Source of the DNA: Procambarus clarkii
Taxonomy: Eukaryota; Arthropoda; Malacostraca; Decapoda; Cambaridae
Reading direction: 5' to 3'
Assembly: GCF_040958095.1 (NCBI RefSeq)
Contig: NC_091227.1
Location: 20,437,499-20,501,498, forward strand
Length of the DNA: 64,000 bases
Positions 33,001 to 47,539 of the stretch are shown here, one piece after another. A program made the position numbers and the translations under genes. The notes beneath the pieces were generated by a model, which was not told where the DNA came from, made no database searches, and saw only the letters and a program-made list of their open reading frames with translations. Position 1 is the stretch's first letter, and every line of letters starts with the position of its first letter.

Positions 33001-36000
33001 AATTTTTGATATTTGAGATGGCCGTATCTCGGTAAATATGGATGTAAAGGCCTTAATATTGAAAATTAGCAAAGAAAGCCTTTACAGAAAGAAATGTAAA
33101 TTGCTGTGGTAAACACAATGGTACCATTTTCAAAGCGATTCTATGGCTAGTTTTGATTTTGAGTTTTGAGAAAAATGACGATTTCGCCCGGGCTGCGATT
33201 CTTTCCTGGCAAAAGGCTGTGTGGCAGAAAATGTAAGCTGGTCGCTAGAGTGACGTACTGTCCCGTTTTCTGATTTGGGTCCTGTGGTAGGTTAGGCGAT
33301 TACACCCTAAATTGACCTTTTCTTGACGTTAGGAACCTTAGGAGGACGGGCTGAGTTAAGTACTATACATATGACCATATAAGTACCATTCTCATGCCCA
33401 TATAAGTACCATACACGTAACAATATATGTACCATACACATGACCATAAAATGGCCAAATAAGTATTATACATAGGCTCGTGTAAGTACCATTGATATGC
33501 CCATATAAGTATCATACATATGCCCTTCTAAGTACCATAGATATGTCGTTGTAAGTATCATATATGTGTCTATGTAAATACCATACATATGCCTTTATAA
33601 GTACCATACATATGCCAATATAAGTATCATACATGTCTTTATAAGTTCAGTACTTTTCATGGCTTTATGAGTACTATACATATGGCTTTATAAGGACCAT
33701 CATATGTCTTTATAAGTACCATATGATGTCATTATAAGTACCATACATATGCCATTATAAGGGCCATACACATGCCATTACAAGTATCATACATGTCTTT
33801 ATAAGAACCATACGTATGTCTTTACAAGTACCGTACTTATGACTTTATAAGTACCATACATATGCCATTATAGGTACCATACATTTGCTATTATAAGTAC
33901 CACACATATGGCATTATAAGTACCATATATTTCCTATTATAAGTACCACACCTATACCATAATAAGCACGATACATATGCCATATAAGTACCATACATAT
34001 GCAGTTATAAGTACCATACATATGCTGTTATAAGTACCATACGTATGCTATTGTAAGTACCATAGATATGCCCATATAAGTACCATTCAAAATACTCTCT
34101 AAGTAAAGGAATATTATAGAAATTACTTAATTTTCATTACCCACTTTTTATTCAGCTCTTTATTATTATTATTACATGTTTTTCAACAAATTTTTCTTAA
34201 TAATATGTTGAGAAAACACGATGAAATTTTTGATATTTGAGATGGCCGTATCTCGGTAAATATGGATGTAAAGGCCTTAATATTGAAAATTAGCAAAGAA
34301 AGCCTTTACAGAAAGAAATGTAAATTGCTGTGGTAAACACAATGGTACCATTTTCAAAGCGATTCTATGGCTAGTTTTGATTTTGAGTTTTGAGAAAAAT
34401 GACGATTTCGCCCGGGCTGCGATTCTTTCCTGGCAAAAGGCTGTGTGGCAGAAAATGTAAGCTGGTCGCTAGAGTGACGTACTGTCCCGTTTTCTGATTT
34501 GGGTCCTGTGGTAGGTTAGGCGATTACACCCTAAATTGACCTTTTCTTGACGTTAGGAACCTTAGGAGGACGGGCTGAGTTAAGTACTATACATATGACC
34601 ATATAAGTACCATTCTCATGCCCATATAAGTACCATACACGTAACAATATATGTACCATACACATGACCATAAAATGGCCAAATAAGTATTATACATAGG
34701 CTCGTGTAAGTACCATTGATATGCCCATATAAGTATCATACATATGCCCTTCTAAGTACCATAGATATGTCGTTGTAAGTATCATATATGTGTCTATGTA
34801 AATACCATACATATGCCTTTATAAGTACCATACATATGCCAATATAAGTATCATACATGTCTTTATAAGTTCAGTACTTTTCATGGCTTTATGAGTACTA
34901 TACATATGGCTTTATAAGGACCATCATATGTCTTTATAAGTACCATATGATGTCATTATAAGTACCATACATATGCCATTATAAGGGCCATACACATGCC
35001 ATTACAAGTATCATACATGTCTTTATAAGAACCATACGTATGTCTTTACAAGTACCGTACTTATGACTTTATAAGTACCATACATATGCCATTATAGGTA
35101 CCATACATTTGCTATTATAAGTACCACACATATGGCATTATAAGTACCATATATTTCCTATTATAAGTACCACACCTATACCATAATAAGCACGATACAT
35201 ATGCCATATAAGTACCATACATATGCAGTTATAAGTACCATACATATGCTGTTATAAGTACCATACGTATGCTATTGTAAGTACCATAGATATGCCCATA
35301 TAAGTACCATTCAAAATACTCTCTAAGTAAAGGAATATTATAGAAATTACTTAATTTTCATTACCCACTTTTTATTCAGCTCTTTATTATTATTATTACA
35401 TGTTTTTCAACAAATTTTTCTTAATAATATGTTGAGAAAACACGATGAAATTTTTGATATTTGAGATGGCCGTATCTCGGTAAATATGGATGTAAAGGCC
35501 TTAATATTGAAAATTAGCAAAGAAAGCCTTTACAGAAAGAAATGTAAATTGCTGTGGTAAACACAATGGTACCATTTTCAAAGCGATTCTATGGCTAGTT
35601 TTGATTTTGAGTTTTGAGAAAAATGACGATTTCGCCCGGGCTGCGATTCTTTCCTGGCAAAAGGCTGTGTGGCAGAAAATGTAAGCTGGTCGCTAGAGTG
35701 ACGTACTGTCCCGTTTTCTGATTTGGGTCCTGTGGTAGGTTAGGCGATTACACCCTAAATTGACCTTTTCTTGACGTTAGGAACCTTAGGAGGACGGGCT
35801 GAGTTAAGTACTATACATATGACCATATAAGTACCATTCTCATGCCCATATAAGTACCATACACGTAACAATATATGTACCATACACATGACCATAAAAT
35901 GGCCATATAAGTATTATACATAGGCTCGTGTAAGTACCATTGATATGCCCATATAAGTATCATACATATGCCCTTCTAAGTACCATAGATATGTCGTTGT

Positions 36001-39000
36001 AAGTATCATATATGTGTCTATGTAAATACCATACATATGCCTTTATAAGTACCATACATATGCCAATATAAGTATCATACATGTCTTTATAAGTTCAGTA
36101 CTTTTCATGGCTTTATGAGTACTATACATATGGCTTTATAAGGACCATCATATGTCTTTATAAGTACCATATGATGTCATTATAAGTACCATACATATGC
36201 CATTATAAGGGCCATACACATGCCATTACAAGTATCATACATGTCTTTATAAGAACCATACGTATGTCTTTACAAGTACCGTACTTATGACTTTATAAGT
36301 ACCATACATATGCCATTATAGGTACCATACATTTGCTATTATAAGTACCACACATATGGCATTATAAGTACCATATATTTCCTATTATAAGTACCACACC
36401 TATACCATAATAAGCACGATACATATGCCATATAAGTACCATACATATGCAGTTATAAGTACCATACATATGCTGTTATAAGTACCATACGTATGCTATT
36501 GTAAGTACCATAGATATGCCCATATAAGTACCATTCAAAATACTCTCTAAGTAAAGGAATATTATAGAAATTACTTAATTTTCATTACCCACTTTTTATT
36601 CAGCTCTTTATTATTATTATTACATGTTTTTCAACAAATTTTTCTTAATAATATGTTGAGAAAACACGATGAAATTTTTGATATTTGAGATGGCCGTATC
36701 TCGGTAAATATGGATGTAAAGGCCTTAATATTGAAAATTAGCAAAGAAAGCCTTTACAGAAAGAAATGTAAATTGCTGTGGTAAACACAATGGTACCATT
36801 TTCAAAGCGATTCTATGGCTAGTTTTGATTTTGAGTTTTGAGAAAAATGACGATTTCGCCCGGGCTGCGATTCTTTCCTGGCAAAAGGCTGTGTGGCAGA
36901 AAATGTAAGCTGGTCGCTAGAGTGACGTACTGTCCCGTTTTCTGATTTGGGTCCTGTGGTAGGTTAGGCGATTACACCCTAAATTGACCTTTTCTTGACG
37001 TTAGGAACCTTAGGAGGACGGGCTGAGTTAAGTACTATACATATGACCATATAAGTACCATTCTCATGCCCATATAAGTACCATACACGTAACAATATAT
37101 GTACCATACACATGACCATAAAATGGCCATATAAGTATTATACATAGGCTCGTGTAAGTACCATTGATATGCCCATATAAGTATCATACATATGCCCTTC
37201 TAAGTACCATAGATATGTCGTTGTAAGTATCATATATGTGTCTATGTAAATACCATACATATGCCTTTATAAGTACCATACATATGCCAATATAAGTATC
37301 ATACATGTCTTTATAAGTTCAGTACTTTTCATGGCTTTATGAGTACTATACATATGGCTTTATAAGGACCATCATATGTCTTTATAAGTACCATATGATG
37401 TCATTATAAGTACCATACATATGCCATTATAAGGGCCATACACATGCCATTACAAGTATCATACATGTCTTTATAAGAACCATACGTATGTCTTTACAAG
37501 TACCGTACTTATGACTTTATAAGTACCATACATATGCCATTATAGGTACCATACATTTGCTATTATAAGTACCACACATATGGCATTATAAGTACCATAT
37601 ATTTCCTATTATAAGTACCACACCTATACCATAATAAGCACGATACATATGCCATATAAGTACCATACATATGCAGTTATAAGTACCATACATATGCTGT
37701 TATAAGTACCATACGTATGCTATTGTAAGTACCATAGATATGCCCATATAAGTACCATTCAAAATACTCTCTAAGTAAAGGAATATTATAGAAATTACTT
37801 AATTTTCATTACCCACTTTTTATTCAGCTCTTTATTATTATTATTACATGTTTTTCAACAAATTTTTCTTAATAATATGTTGAGAAAACACGATGAAATT
37901 TTTGATATTTGAGATGGCCGTATCTCGGTAAATATGGATGTAAAGGCCTTAATATTGAAAATTAGCAAAGAAAGCCTTTACAGAAAGAAATGTAAATTGC
38001 TGTGGTAAACACAATGGTACCATTTTCAAAGCGATTCTATGGCTAGTTTTGATTTTGAGTTTTGAGAAAAATGACGATTTCGCCCGGGCTGCGATTCTTT
38101 CCTGGCAAAAGGCTGTGTGGCAGAAAATGTAAGCTGGTCGCTAGAGTGACGTACTGTCCCGTTTTCTGATTTGGGTCCTGTGGTAGGTTAGGCGATTACA
38201 CCCTAAATTGACCTTTTCTTGACGTTAGGAACCTTAGGAGGACGGGCTGAGTTAAGTACTATACATATGACCATATAAGTACCATTCTCATGCCCATATA
38301 AGTACCATACACGTAACAATATATGTACCATACACATGACCATAAAATGGCCATATAAGTATTATACATAGGCTCGTGTAAGTACCATTGATATGCCCAT
38401 ATAAGTATCATACATATGCCCTTCTAAGTACCATAGATATGTCGTTGTAAGTATCATATATGTGTCTATGTAAATACCATACATATGCCTTTATAAGTAC
38501 CATACATATGCCAATATAAGTATCATACATGTCTTTATAAGTTCAGTACTTTTCATGGCTTTATGAGTACTATACATATGGCTTTATAAGGACCATCATA
38601 TGTCTTTATAAGTACCATATGATGTCATTATAAGTACCATACATATGCCATTATAAGGGCCATACACATGCCATTACAAGTATCATACATGTCTTTATAA
38701 GAACCATACGTATGTCTTTACAAGTACCGTACTTATGACTTTATAAGTACCATACATATGCCATTATAGGTACCATACATTTGCTATTATAAGTACCACA
38801 CATATGGCATTATAAGTACCATATATTTCCTATTATAAGTACCACACCTATACCATAATAAGCACGATACATATGCCATATAAGTACCATACATATGCAG
38901 TTATAAGTACCATACATATGCTGTTATAAGTACCATACGTATGCTATTGTAAGTACCATAGATATGCCCATATAAGTACCATTCAAAATACTCTCTAAGT

Positions 39001-42000
39001 AAAGGAATATTATAGAAATTACTTAATTTTCATTACCCACTTTTTATTCAGCTCTTTATTATTATTATTACATGTTTTTCAACAAATTTTTCTTAATAAT
39101 ATGTTGAGAAAACACGATGAAATTTTTGATATTTGAGATGGCCGTATCTCGGTAAATATGGATGTAAAGGCCTTAATATTGAAAATTAGCAAAGAAAGCC
39201 TTTACAGAAAGAAATGTAAATTGCTGTGGTAAACACAATGGTACCATTTTCAAAGCGATTCTATGGCTAGTTTTGATTTTGAGTTTTGAGAAAAATGACG
39301 ATTTCGCCCGGGCTGCGATTCTTTCCTGGCAAAAGGCTGTGTGGCAGAAAATGTAAGCTGGTCGCTAGAGTGACGTACTGTCCCGTTTTCTGATTTGGGT
39401 CCTGTGGTAGGTTAGGCGATTACACCCTAAATTGACCTTTTCTTGACGTTAGGAACCTTAGGAGGACGGGCTGAGTTAAGTACTATACATATGACCATAT
39501 AAGTACCATTCTCATGCCCATATAAGTACCATACACGTAACAATATATGTACCATACACATGACCATAAAATGGCCATATAAGTATTATACATAGGCTCG
39601 TGTAAGTACCATTGATATGCCCATATAAGTATCATACATATGCCCTTCTAAGTACCATAGATATGTCGTTGTAAGTATCATATATGTGTCTATGTAAATA
39701 CCATACATATGCCTTTATAAGTACCATACATATGCCAATATAAGTATCATACATGTCTTTATAAGTTCAGTACTTTTCATGGCTTTATGAGTACTATACA
39801 TATGGCTTTATAAGGACCATCATATGTCTTTATAAGTACCATATGATGTCATTATAAGTACCATACATATGCCATTATAAGGGCCATACACATGCCATTA
39901 CAAGTATCATACATGTCTTTATAAGAACCATACGTATGTCTTTACAAGTACCGTACTTATGACTTTATAAGTACCATACATATGCCATTATAGGTACCAT
40001 ACATTTGCTATTATAAGTACCACACATATGGCATTATAAGTACCATATATTTCCTATTATAAGTACCACACCTATACCATAATAAGCACGATACATATGC
40101 CATATAAGTACCATACATATGCAGTTATAAGTACCATACATATGCTGTTATAAGTACCATACGTATGCTATTGTAAGTACCATAGATATGCCCATATAAG
40201 TACCATTCAAAATACTCTCTAAGTAAAGGAATATTATAGAAATTACTTAATTTTCATTACCCACTTTTTATTCAGCTCTTTATTATTATTATTACATGTT
40301 TTTCAACAAATTTTTCTTAATAATATGTTGAGAAAACACGATGAAATTTTTGATATTTGAGATGGCCGTATCTCGGTAAATATGGATGTAAAGGCCTTAA
40401 TATTGAAAATTAGCAAAGAAAGCCTTTACAGAAAGAAATGTAAATTGCTGTGGTAAACACAATGGTACCATTTTCAAAGCGATTCTATGGCTAGTTTTGA
40501 TTTTGAGTTTTGAGAAAAATGACGATTTCGCCCGGGCTGCGATTCTTTCCTGGCAAAAGGCTGTGTGGCAGAAAATGTAAGCTGGTCGCTAGAGTGACGT
40601 ACTGTCCCGTTTTCTGATTTGGGTCCTGTGGTAGGTTAGGCGATTACACCCTAAATTGACCTTTTCTTGACGTTAGGAACCTTAGGAGGACGGGCTGAGT
40701 TAAGTACTATACATATGACCATATAAGTACCATTCTCATGCCCATATAAGTACCATACACGTAACAATATATGTACCATACACATGACCATAAAATGGCC
40801 ATATAAGTATTATACATAGGCTCGTGTAAGTACCATTGATATGCCCATATAAGTATCATACATATGCCCTTCTAAGTACCATAGATATGTCGTTGTAAGT
40901 ATCATATATGTGTCTATGTAAATACCATACATATGCCTTTATAAGTACCATACATATGCCAATATAAGTATCATACATGTCTTTATAAGTTCAGTACTTT
41001 TCATGGCTTTATGAGTACTATACATATGGCTTTATAAGGACCATCATATGTCTTTATAAGTACCATATGATGTCATTATAAGTACCATACATATGCCATT
41101 ATAAGGGCCATACACATGCCATTACAAGTATCATACATGTCTTTATAAGAACCATACGTATGTCTTTACAAGTACCGTACTTATGACTTTATAAGTACCA
41201 TACATATGCCATTATAGGTACCATACATTTGCTATTATAAGTACCACACATATGGCATTATAAGTACCATATATTTCCTATTATAAGTACCACACCTATA
41301 CCATAATAAGCACGATACATATGCCATATAAGTACCATACATATGCAGTTATAAGTACCATACATATGCTGTTATAAGTACCATACGTATGCTATTGTAA
41401 GTACCATAGATATGCCCATATAAGTACCATTCAAAATACTCTCTAAGTAAAGGAATATTATAGAAATTACTTAATTTTCATTACCCACTTTTTATTCAGC
41501 TCTTTATTATTATTATTACATGTTTTTCAACAAATTTTTCTTAATAATATGTTGAGAAAACACGATGAAATTTTTGATATTTGAGATGGCCGTATCTCGG
41601 TAAATATGGATGTAAAGGCCTTAATATTGAAAATTAGCAAAGAAAGCCTTTACAGAAAGAAATGTAAATTGCTGTGGTAAACACAATGGTACCATTTTCA
41701 AAGCGATTCTATGGCTAGTTTTGATTTTGAGTTTTGAGAAAAATGACGATTTCGCCCGGGCTGCGATTCTTTCCTGGCAAAAGGCTGTGTGGCAGAAAAT
41801 GTAAGCTGGTCGCTAGAGTGACGTACTGTCCCGTTTTCTGATTTGGGTCCTGTGGTAGGTTAGGCGATTACACCCTAAATTGACCTTTTCTTGACGTTAG
41901 GAACCTTAGGAGGACGGGCTGAGTTAAGTACTATACATATGACCATATAAGTACCATTCTCATGCCCATATAAGTACCATACACGTAACAATATATGTAC

Positions 42001-45000
42001 CATACACATGACCATAAAATGGCCATATAAGTATTATACATAGGCTCGTGTAAGTACCATTGATATGCCCATATAAGTATCATACATATGCCCTTCTAAG
42101 TACCATAGATATGTCGTTGTAAGTATCATATATGTGTCTATGTAAATACCATACATATGCCTTTATAAGTACCATACATATGCCAATATAAGTATCATAC
42201 ATGTCTTTATAAGTTCAGTACTTTTCATGGCTTTATGAGTACTATACATATGGCTTTATAAGGACCATCATATGTCTTTATAAGTACCATATGATGTCAT
42301 TATAAGTACCATACATATGCCATTATAAGGGCCATACACATGCCATTACAAGTATCATACATGTCTTTATAAGAACCATACGTATGTCTTTACAAGTACC
42401 GTACTTATGACTTTATAAGTACCATACATATGCCATTATAGGTACCATACATTTGCTATTATAAGTACCACACATATGGCATTATAAGTACCATATATTT
42501 CCTATTATAAGTACCACACCTATACCATAATAAGCACGATACATATGCCATATAAGTACCATACATATGCAGTTATAAGTACCATACATATGCTGTTATA
42601 AGTACCATACGTATGCTATTGTAAGTACCATAGATATGCCCATATAAGTACCATTCAAAATACTCTCTAAGTAAAGGAATATTATAGAAATTACTTAATT
42701 TTCATTACCCACTTTTTATTCAGCTCTTTATTATTATTATTACATGTTTTTCAACAAATTTTTCTTAATAATATGTTGAGAAAACACGATGAAATTTTTG
42801 ATATTTGAGATGGCCGTATCTCGGTAAATATGGATGTAAAGGCCTTAATATTGAAAATTAGCAAAGAAAGCCTTTACAGAAAGAAATGTAAATTGCTGTG
42901 GTAAACACAATGGTACCATTTTCAAAGCGATTCTATGGCTAGTTTTGATTTTGAGTTTTGAGAAAAATGACGATTTCGCCTGGGCTGCGATTCTTTCCTG
43001 GCAAAAGGCTGTGTGGCAGAAAATGTAAGCTGGTCGCTAGAGTGACGTACTGTCCCGTTTTCTGATTTGGGTCCTGTGGTAGGTTAGGCGATTACACCCT
43101 AAATTGACCTTTTCTTGACGTTAGGAACCTTAGGAGGACGGGCTGAGTTAAGTACTATACATATGACCATATAAGTACCATTCTCATGCCCATATAAGTA
43201 CCATACACGTAACAATATATGTACCATACACATGACCATAAAATGGCCATATAAGTATTATACATAGGCTCGTGTAAGTACCATTGATATGCCCATATAA
43301 GTATCATACATATGCCCTTCTAAGTACCATAGATATGTCGTTGTAAGTATCATATATGTGTCTATGTAAATACCATACATATGCCTTTATAAGTACCATA
43401 CATATGCCAATATAAGTATCATACATGTCTTTATAAGTTCAGTACTTTTCATGGCTTTATGAGTACTATACATATGGCTTTATAAGGACCATCATATGTC
43501 TTTATAAGTACCATATGATGTCATTATAAGTACCATACATATGCCATTATAAGGGCCATACACATGCCATTACAAGTATCATACATGTCTTTATAAGAAC
43601 CATACGTATGTCTTTACAAGTACCGTACTTATGACTTTATAAGTACCATACATATGCCATTATAGGTACCATACATTTGCTATTATAAGTACCACACATA
43701 TGGCATTATAAGTACCATATATTTCCTATTATAAGTACCACACCTATACCATAATAAGCACGATACATATGCCATATAAGTACCATACATATGCAGTTAT
43801 AAGTACCATACATATGCTGTTATAAGTACCATACGTATGCTATTGTAAGTACCATAGATATGCCCATATAAGTACCATTCAAAATACTCTCTAAGTAAAG
43901 GAATATTATAGAAATTACTTAATTTTCATTACCCACTTTTTATTCAGCTCTTTATTATTATTATTACATGTTTTTCAACAAATTTTTCTTAATAATATGT
44001 TGAGAAAACACGATGAAATTTTTTATATTTGAGATGGCCGTATCTCGGTAAATATGGATGTAAAGGCCTTAATATTGAAAATTAGCAAAGAAAGCCTTTA
44101 CAGAAAGAAATGTAAATTGCTGTGGTAAACACAATGGTACCATTTTCAAAGCGATTCTATGGCTAGTTTTGATTTTGAGTTTTGAGAAAAATGACGATTT
44201 CGCCCGGGCTGCGATTCTTTCCTGGCAAAAGGCTGTGTGGCAGAAAATGTAAGCTGGTCGCTAGAGTGACGTACTGTCCCGTTTTCTGATTTGGGTCCTG
44301 TGGTAGGTTAGGCGATTACACCCTAAATTGACCTTTTCTTGACGTTAGGAACCTTAGGAGGACGGGCTGAGTTAAGTACTATACATATGACCATATAAGT
44401 ACCATTCTCATGCCCATATAAGTACCATACACGTAACAATATATGTACCATACACATGACCATAAAATGGCCATATAAGTATTATACATAGGCTCGTGTA
44501 AGTACCATTGATATGCCCATATAAGTATCATACATATGCCCTTCTAAGTACCATAGATATGTCGTTGTAAGTATCATATATGTGTCTATGTAAATACCAT
44601 ACATATGCCTTTATAAGTACCATACATATGCCAATATAAGTATCATACATGTCTTTATAAGTTCAGTACTTTTCATGGCTTTATGAGTACTATACATATG
44701 GCTTTATAAGGACCATCATATGTCTTTATAAGTACCATATGATGTCATTATAAGTACCATACATATGCCATTATAAGGGCCATACACATGCCATTACAAG
44801 TATCATACATGTCTTTATAAGAACCATACGTATGTCTTTACAAGTACCGTACTTATGACTTTATAAGTACCATACATATGCCATTATAGGTACCATACAT
44901 TTGCTATTATAAGTACCACACATATGGCATTATAAGTACCATATATTTCCTATTATAAGTACCACACCTATACCATAATAAGCACGATACATATGCCATA

Positions 45001-45704
45001 TAAGTACCATACATATGCAGTTATAAGTACCATACATATGCTGTTATAAGTACCATACGTATGCTATTGTAAGTACCATAGATATGCCCATATAAGTACC
45101 ATTCAAAATACTCTCTAAGTAAAGGAATATTATAGAAATTACTTAATTTTCATTACCCACTTTTTATTCAGCTCTTTATTATTATTATTACATGTTTTTC
45201 AACAAATTTTTCTTAATAATATGTTGAGAAAACACGATGAAATTTTTGATATTTGAGATGGCCGTATCTCGGTAAATATGGATGTAAAGGCCTTAATATT
45301 GAAAATTAGCAAAGAAAGCCTTTACAGAAAGAAATGTAAATTGCTGTGGTAAACACAATGGTACCATTTTCAAAGCGATTCTATGGCTAGTTTTGATTTT
45401 GAGTTTTGAGAAAAATGACGATTTCGCCCGGGCTGCGATTCTTTCCTGGCAAAAGGCTGTGTGGCAGAAAATGTAAGCTGGTCGCCAAAATGACGTACTG
45501 TCCCGTTTTCTGATTTGGGTCCTCTGGTAGGTTAGGAGAGGACACCTTAAATTGACCTTTTCTTGACGTTGGGAACCTTAGGAAGACGAGCCGAGTTAAT
45601 TACTATACATATGACCATATAAGTACCATTCTCATGCCCATATAAGTACCATTCTCATGCCCATATAAGTACCATACACGTAACAATATATGTACCATAC
45701 TGAA
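24001..45704. repeat. Satellite array, 1,224-bp unit, about 17.7 copies
   Basis: The marker GAGTTAAGTACTATACATAT occurs at 24762, 26011, 27235, 28459, 29683, 30907, 32131, 33353, 34577, 35801, 37025, 38249, 39473, 40697, 41921, 43145 and 44369, with a variant at 45593. The spacing is 1,224 bp except 1,249 (first; a 25-bp extra piece) and 1,222 (a 2-bp deletion near 32,450). Each unit has about 32 degenerate 23-bp monomers built on ATAAGTACCATACATATG (about 730 bp). The other part is a non-repetitive linker of about 490 bp, from TCAAAATACTCTCTAAGTAA to GGACGGGCTGAGTT. Inner units differ by only a few substitutions. No open frame of 60 codons exists anywhere in the array. The left end is cut by the N gap; the right end falls at about 45704. 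Confidence 0.98.
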
Positions 45705-45859
45705 CTGTTTGTTCCTAGTAGCTGAATCTTAAACAAGAACCACCACCATCTTCAAATGCTTTCTCAAGCCCCAGGTAACAATAATATTTTGTTAATACTT
45801 CACACTGCTAGACTCCTCCCACCATTTTACCACCAACATGCCAATTGTAAACTATTATA

Positions 45860-46110
45860 TAATATTTAAAAGAGACAGAGAAAAAAAGACCAAAAAATAT
45901 ATCACCACTACTTACAAAATAATAACAGGAACCGATCAAATTGATAAGAGAGGAATTCCTGAAACTGACAACCTTAAGAACAAGGTCATAGATTCAAGCT
46001 AAGGAAACAATGGGGCCAAAAAAATATTAGAAACTTTTCTTTTACAGAGCGGTAGACAGTTGGAACAAGTTAAGTGACAAAGAGTACTGGGAAGACGGAA
46101 CACTATGAGC
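45860..46110 (+). mobile_element. LINE C-terminal fragment, decayed
   Basis: Plus-strand frames give TYKIITGTDQIDKRGIPETD and, later, AVDSWNKLSDKEY. These match the C-terminal region of CR1/L2-like RT proteins (Y-K-x-x-x-G-x-D-x-x-D ... V-V-D-x-W-N-x-L). Interrupted by stops and frame changes. It begins about 150 bp after the satellite ends. Confidence 0.6.
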
Positions 46111-46134
46111 ATAGCTCTCATCCTGTAACAACAC

Positions 46135-46330
46135 AGAGATAGACAGAAAAGGAAGAGAAGAGGGTATATTTAAAGAAAGGGATTGAGGGAGAAAGTGGAG
46201 AGTGGGGGGGCAGAGGTGAGAGAGTGGAGAGTGGGGGGTCAGAGGCGAGAGAGTGGAGATTAGTAGAGAGGGTCAAGAGGGAAAGAAAGATGAGAGAGTG
46301 GGGTGAGGGGAGTGGGAAACTGGGGCGAGA
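46135..46330. repeat. GA-rich imperfect repeat
   Basis: GAGAGTGGAGAGTGGGGGG-type units with several direct duplications (46185-46260). No coding content. Confidence 0.8.
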
Positions 46331-46769
46331 GTAACACACTTAACACTATTTCACATGAAACATTGACGAGACCAGTTTCATCACCAGGTCTAAATCCCAA
46401 CATGGTACTGAACAAATCTTTTAAACAAGACCAGGAAAAATTACAGGAAGCACACTGTGTAGAGTTGTGTGAAGCAATGGGTGCCATTTTGGATGGGTTT
46501 TTTTCCTATGTGTGACAGTGGGTAATCTACGTGAATGATTAGTGTTGAACATATAATGAACTGACGAGTGTTTTTTCTTATTATCCTTTAATAACAATCA
46601 TCTCATTATTCTCTACACTGCTATCCAATTTTCTTAGCAGTTGCCTCCCCACTGCATAAAGTTGAAGTTTTTATTATTATTGTGATAATATTTGGGCTGT
46701 AAGTCCAATGTAAGTACAAGTACTGGTACTCATTCGGTATATACTACCATCCTTACCTTGAAGTGTTTC
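46331..46769. other. No gene seen
   Basis: AT-rich DNA with short open frames on both strands (for example 46303-46515 plus) that show no domain or splice support. Confidence 0.4.
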
Positions 46770-47245
46770 CGGAGCTTAGTGTCCCCGCAGCCCAGTCATC
46801 GACCAGGCCTCCTCGTTGCTGGACTGGTGAACCAGGCTGCTTGACGTGTCTGCTCACAGCCTGGTTGATCAGGTATCCTTTGGAGGTGCTTATCCAGTTC
46901 TTTCTTGAACACTGTAAGGGGTCGGCCAGTTATGCCCCTTATGTGTAGTGGAAGCATGTTGAACAGTCTCGGGGCCTCTGATGTTGATAGAGTTCTCTCT
47001 CAGAGTACTTATTGCACCTCTGCTTTTCAACAGGGGTATTTTGCATATCCTGCCATGCCTCCTGGTCTCATGTGATGTTATTTCTGTGTGCAGGTTTGGG
47101 ACCAGCCCCTCTAATATTTTCCACGTATAAATTATTATGTATCTCTCCCGCCTGTACTCAAGAGAATACAGATTTAGGTTCTTTAGTTGGTCCCAGTAGT
47201 TTAGATGTTTTACTGAGTGGATTCTAGCAGTAAAGGATCTCTGCT
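46770..47245 (-). mobile_element. LINE (CR1-like) RT C-terminal fragment
   Basis: Minus strand reads LKSRGAISTLRENSINIRGP, then in a shifted frame LFNMLPLHIRGITGRPLTVF and KKELDKHLQRIPDQPG, ending in GC-rich sequence (GGCCTGGTCGATGACTGGGC). This is the same C-terminal module as at 11823-12600 and 56214-56505, but a different subfamily. Frame breaks make it inactive. Confidence 0.75.
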
Positions 47246-47539
47246 AGAATCCACTCAGTAAAACATCTGGTATAACAACACCATAGTAGTATAATTATAA
47301 TGAATGCACCAATGACATTGTAATAGAGTACTCTAAAGTATCTTTTAAATCAAAAGTTTTACTTGTTTGTAATTAGGTTTAGATATCCCATGCACATGTA
47401 TTTACTGTACTTCTGCAGCATGCAAAAGTACAATAATATTTGTTTTAAACTGATGACCCAACTACATAGTGTATTGTATAGTACAGTATGTCTGTTCAAG
47501 GCATTTCTTTAACTTTTTTTTAATGTTTACCTTATATTT

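Noticed and set aside
24001-45704. CRISPR-like interpretation of the regularly spaced 23-bp motif
   Set aside because: Eukaryotic context, no unique spacers of constant length, and whole 1,224-bp units are duplicated; it is a satellite.
24001-45704. rDNA or histone-type tandem gene cluster
   Set aside because: The unit has no rRNA-like block, no histone frame and no open frame of 60 codons.
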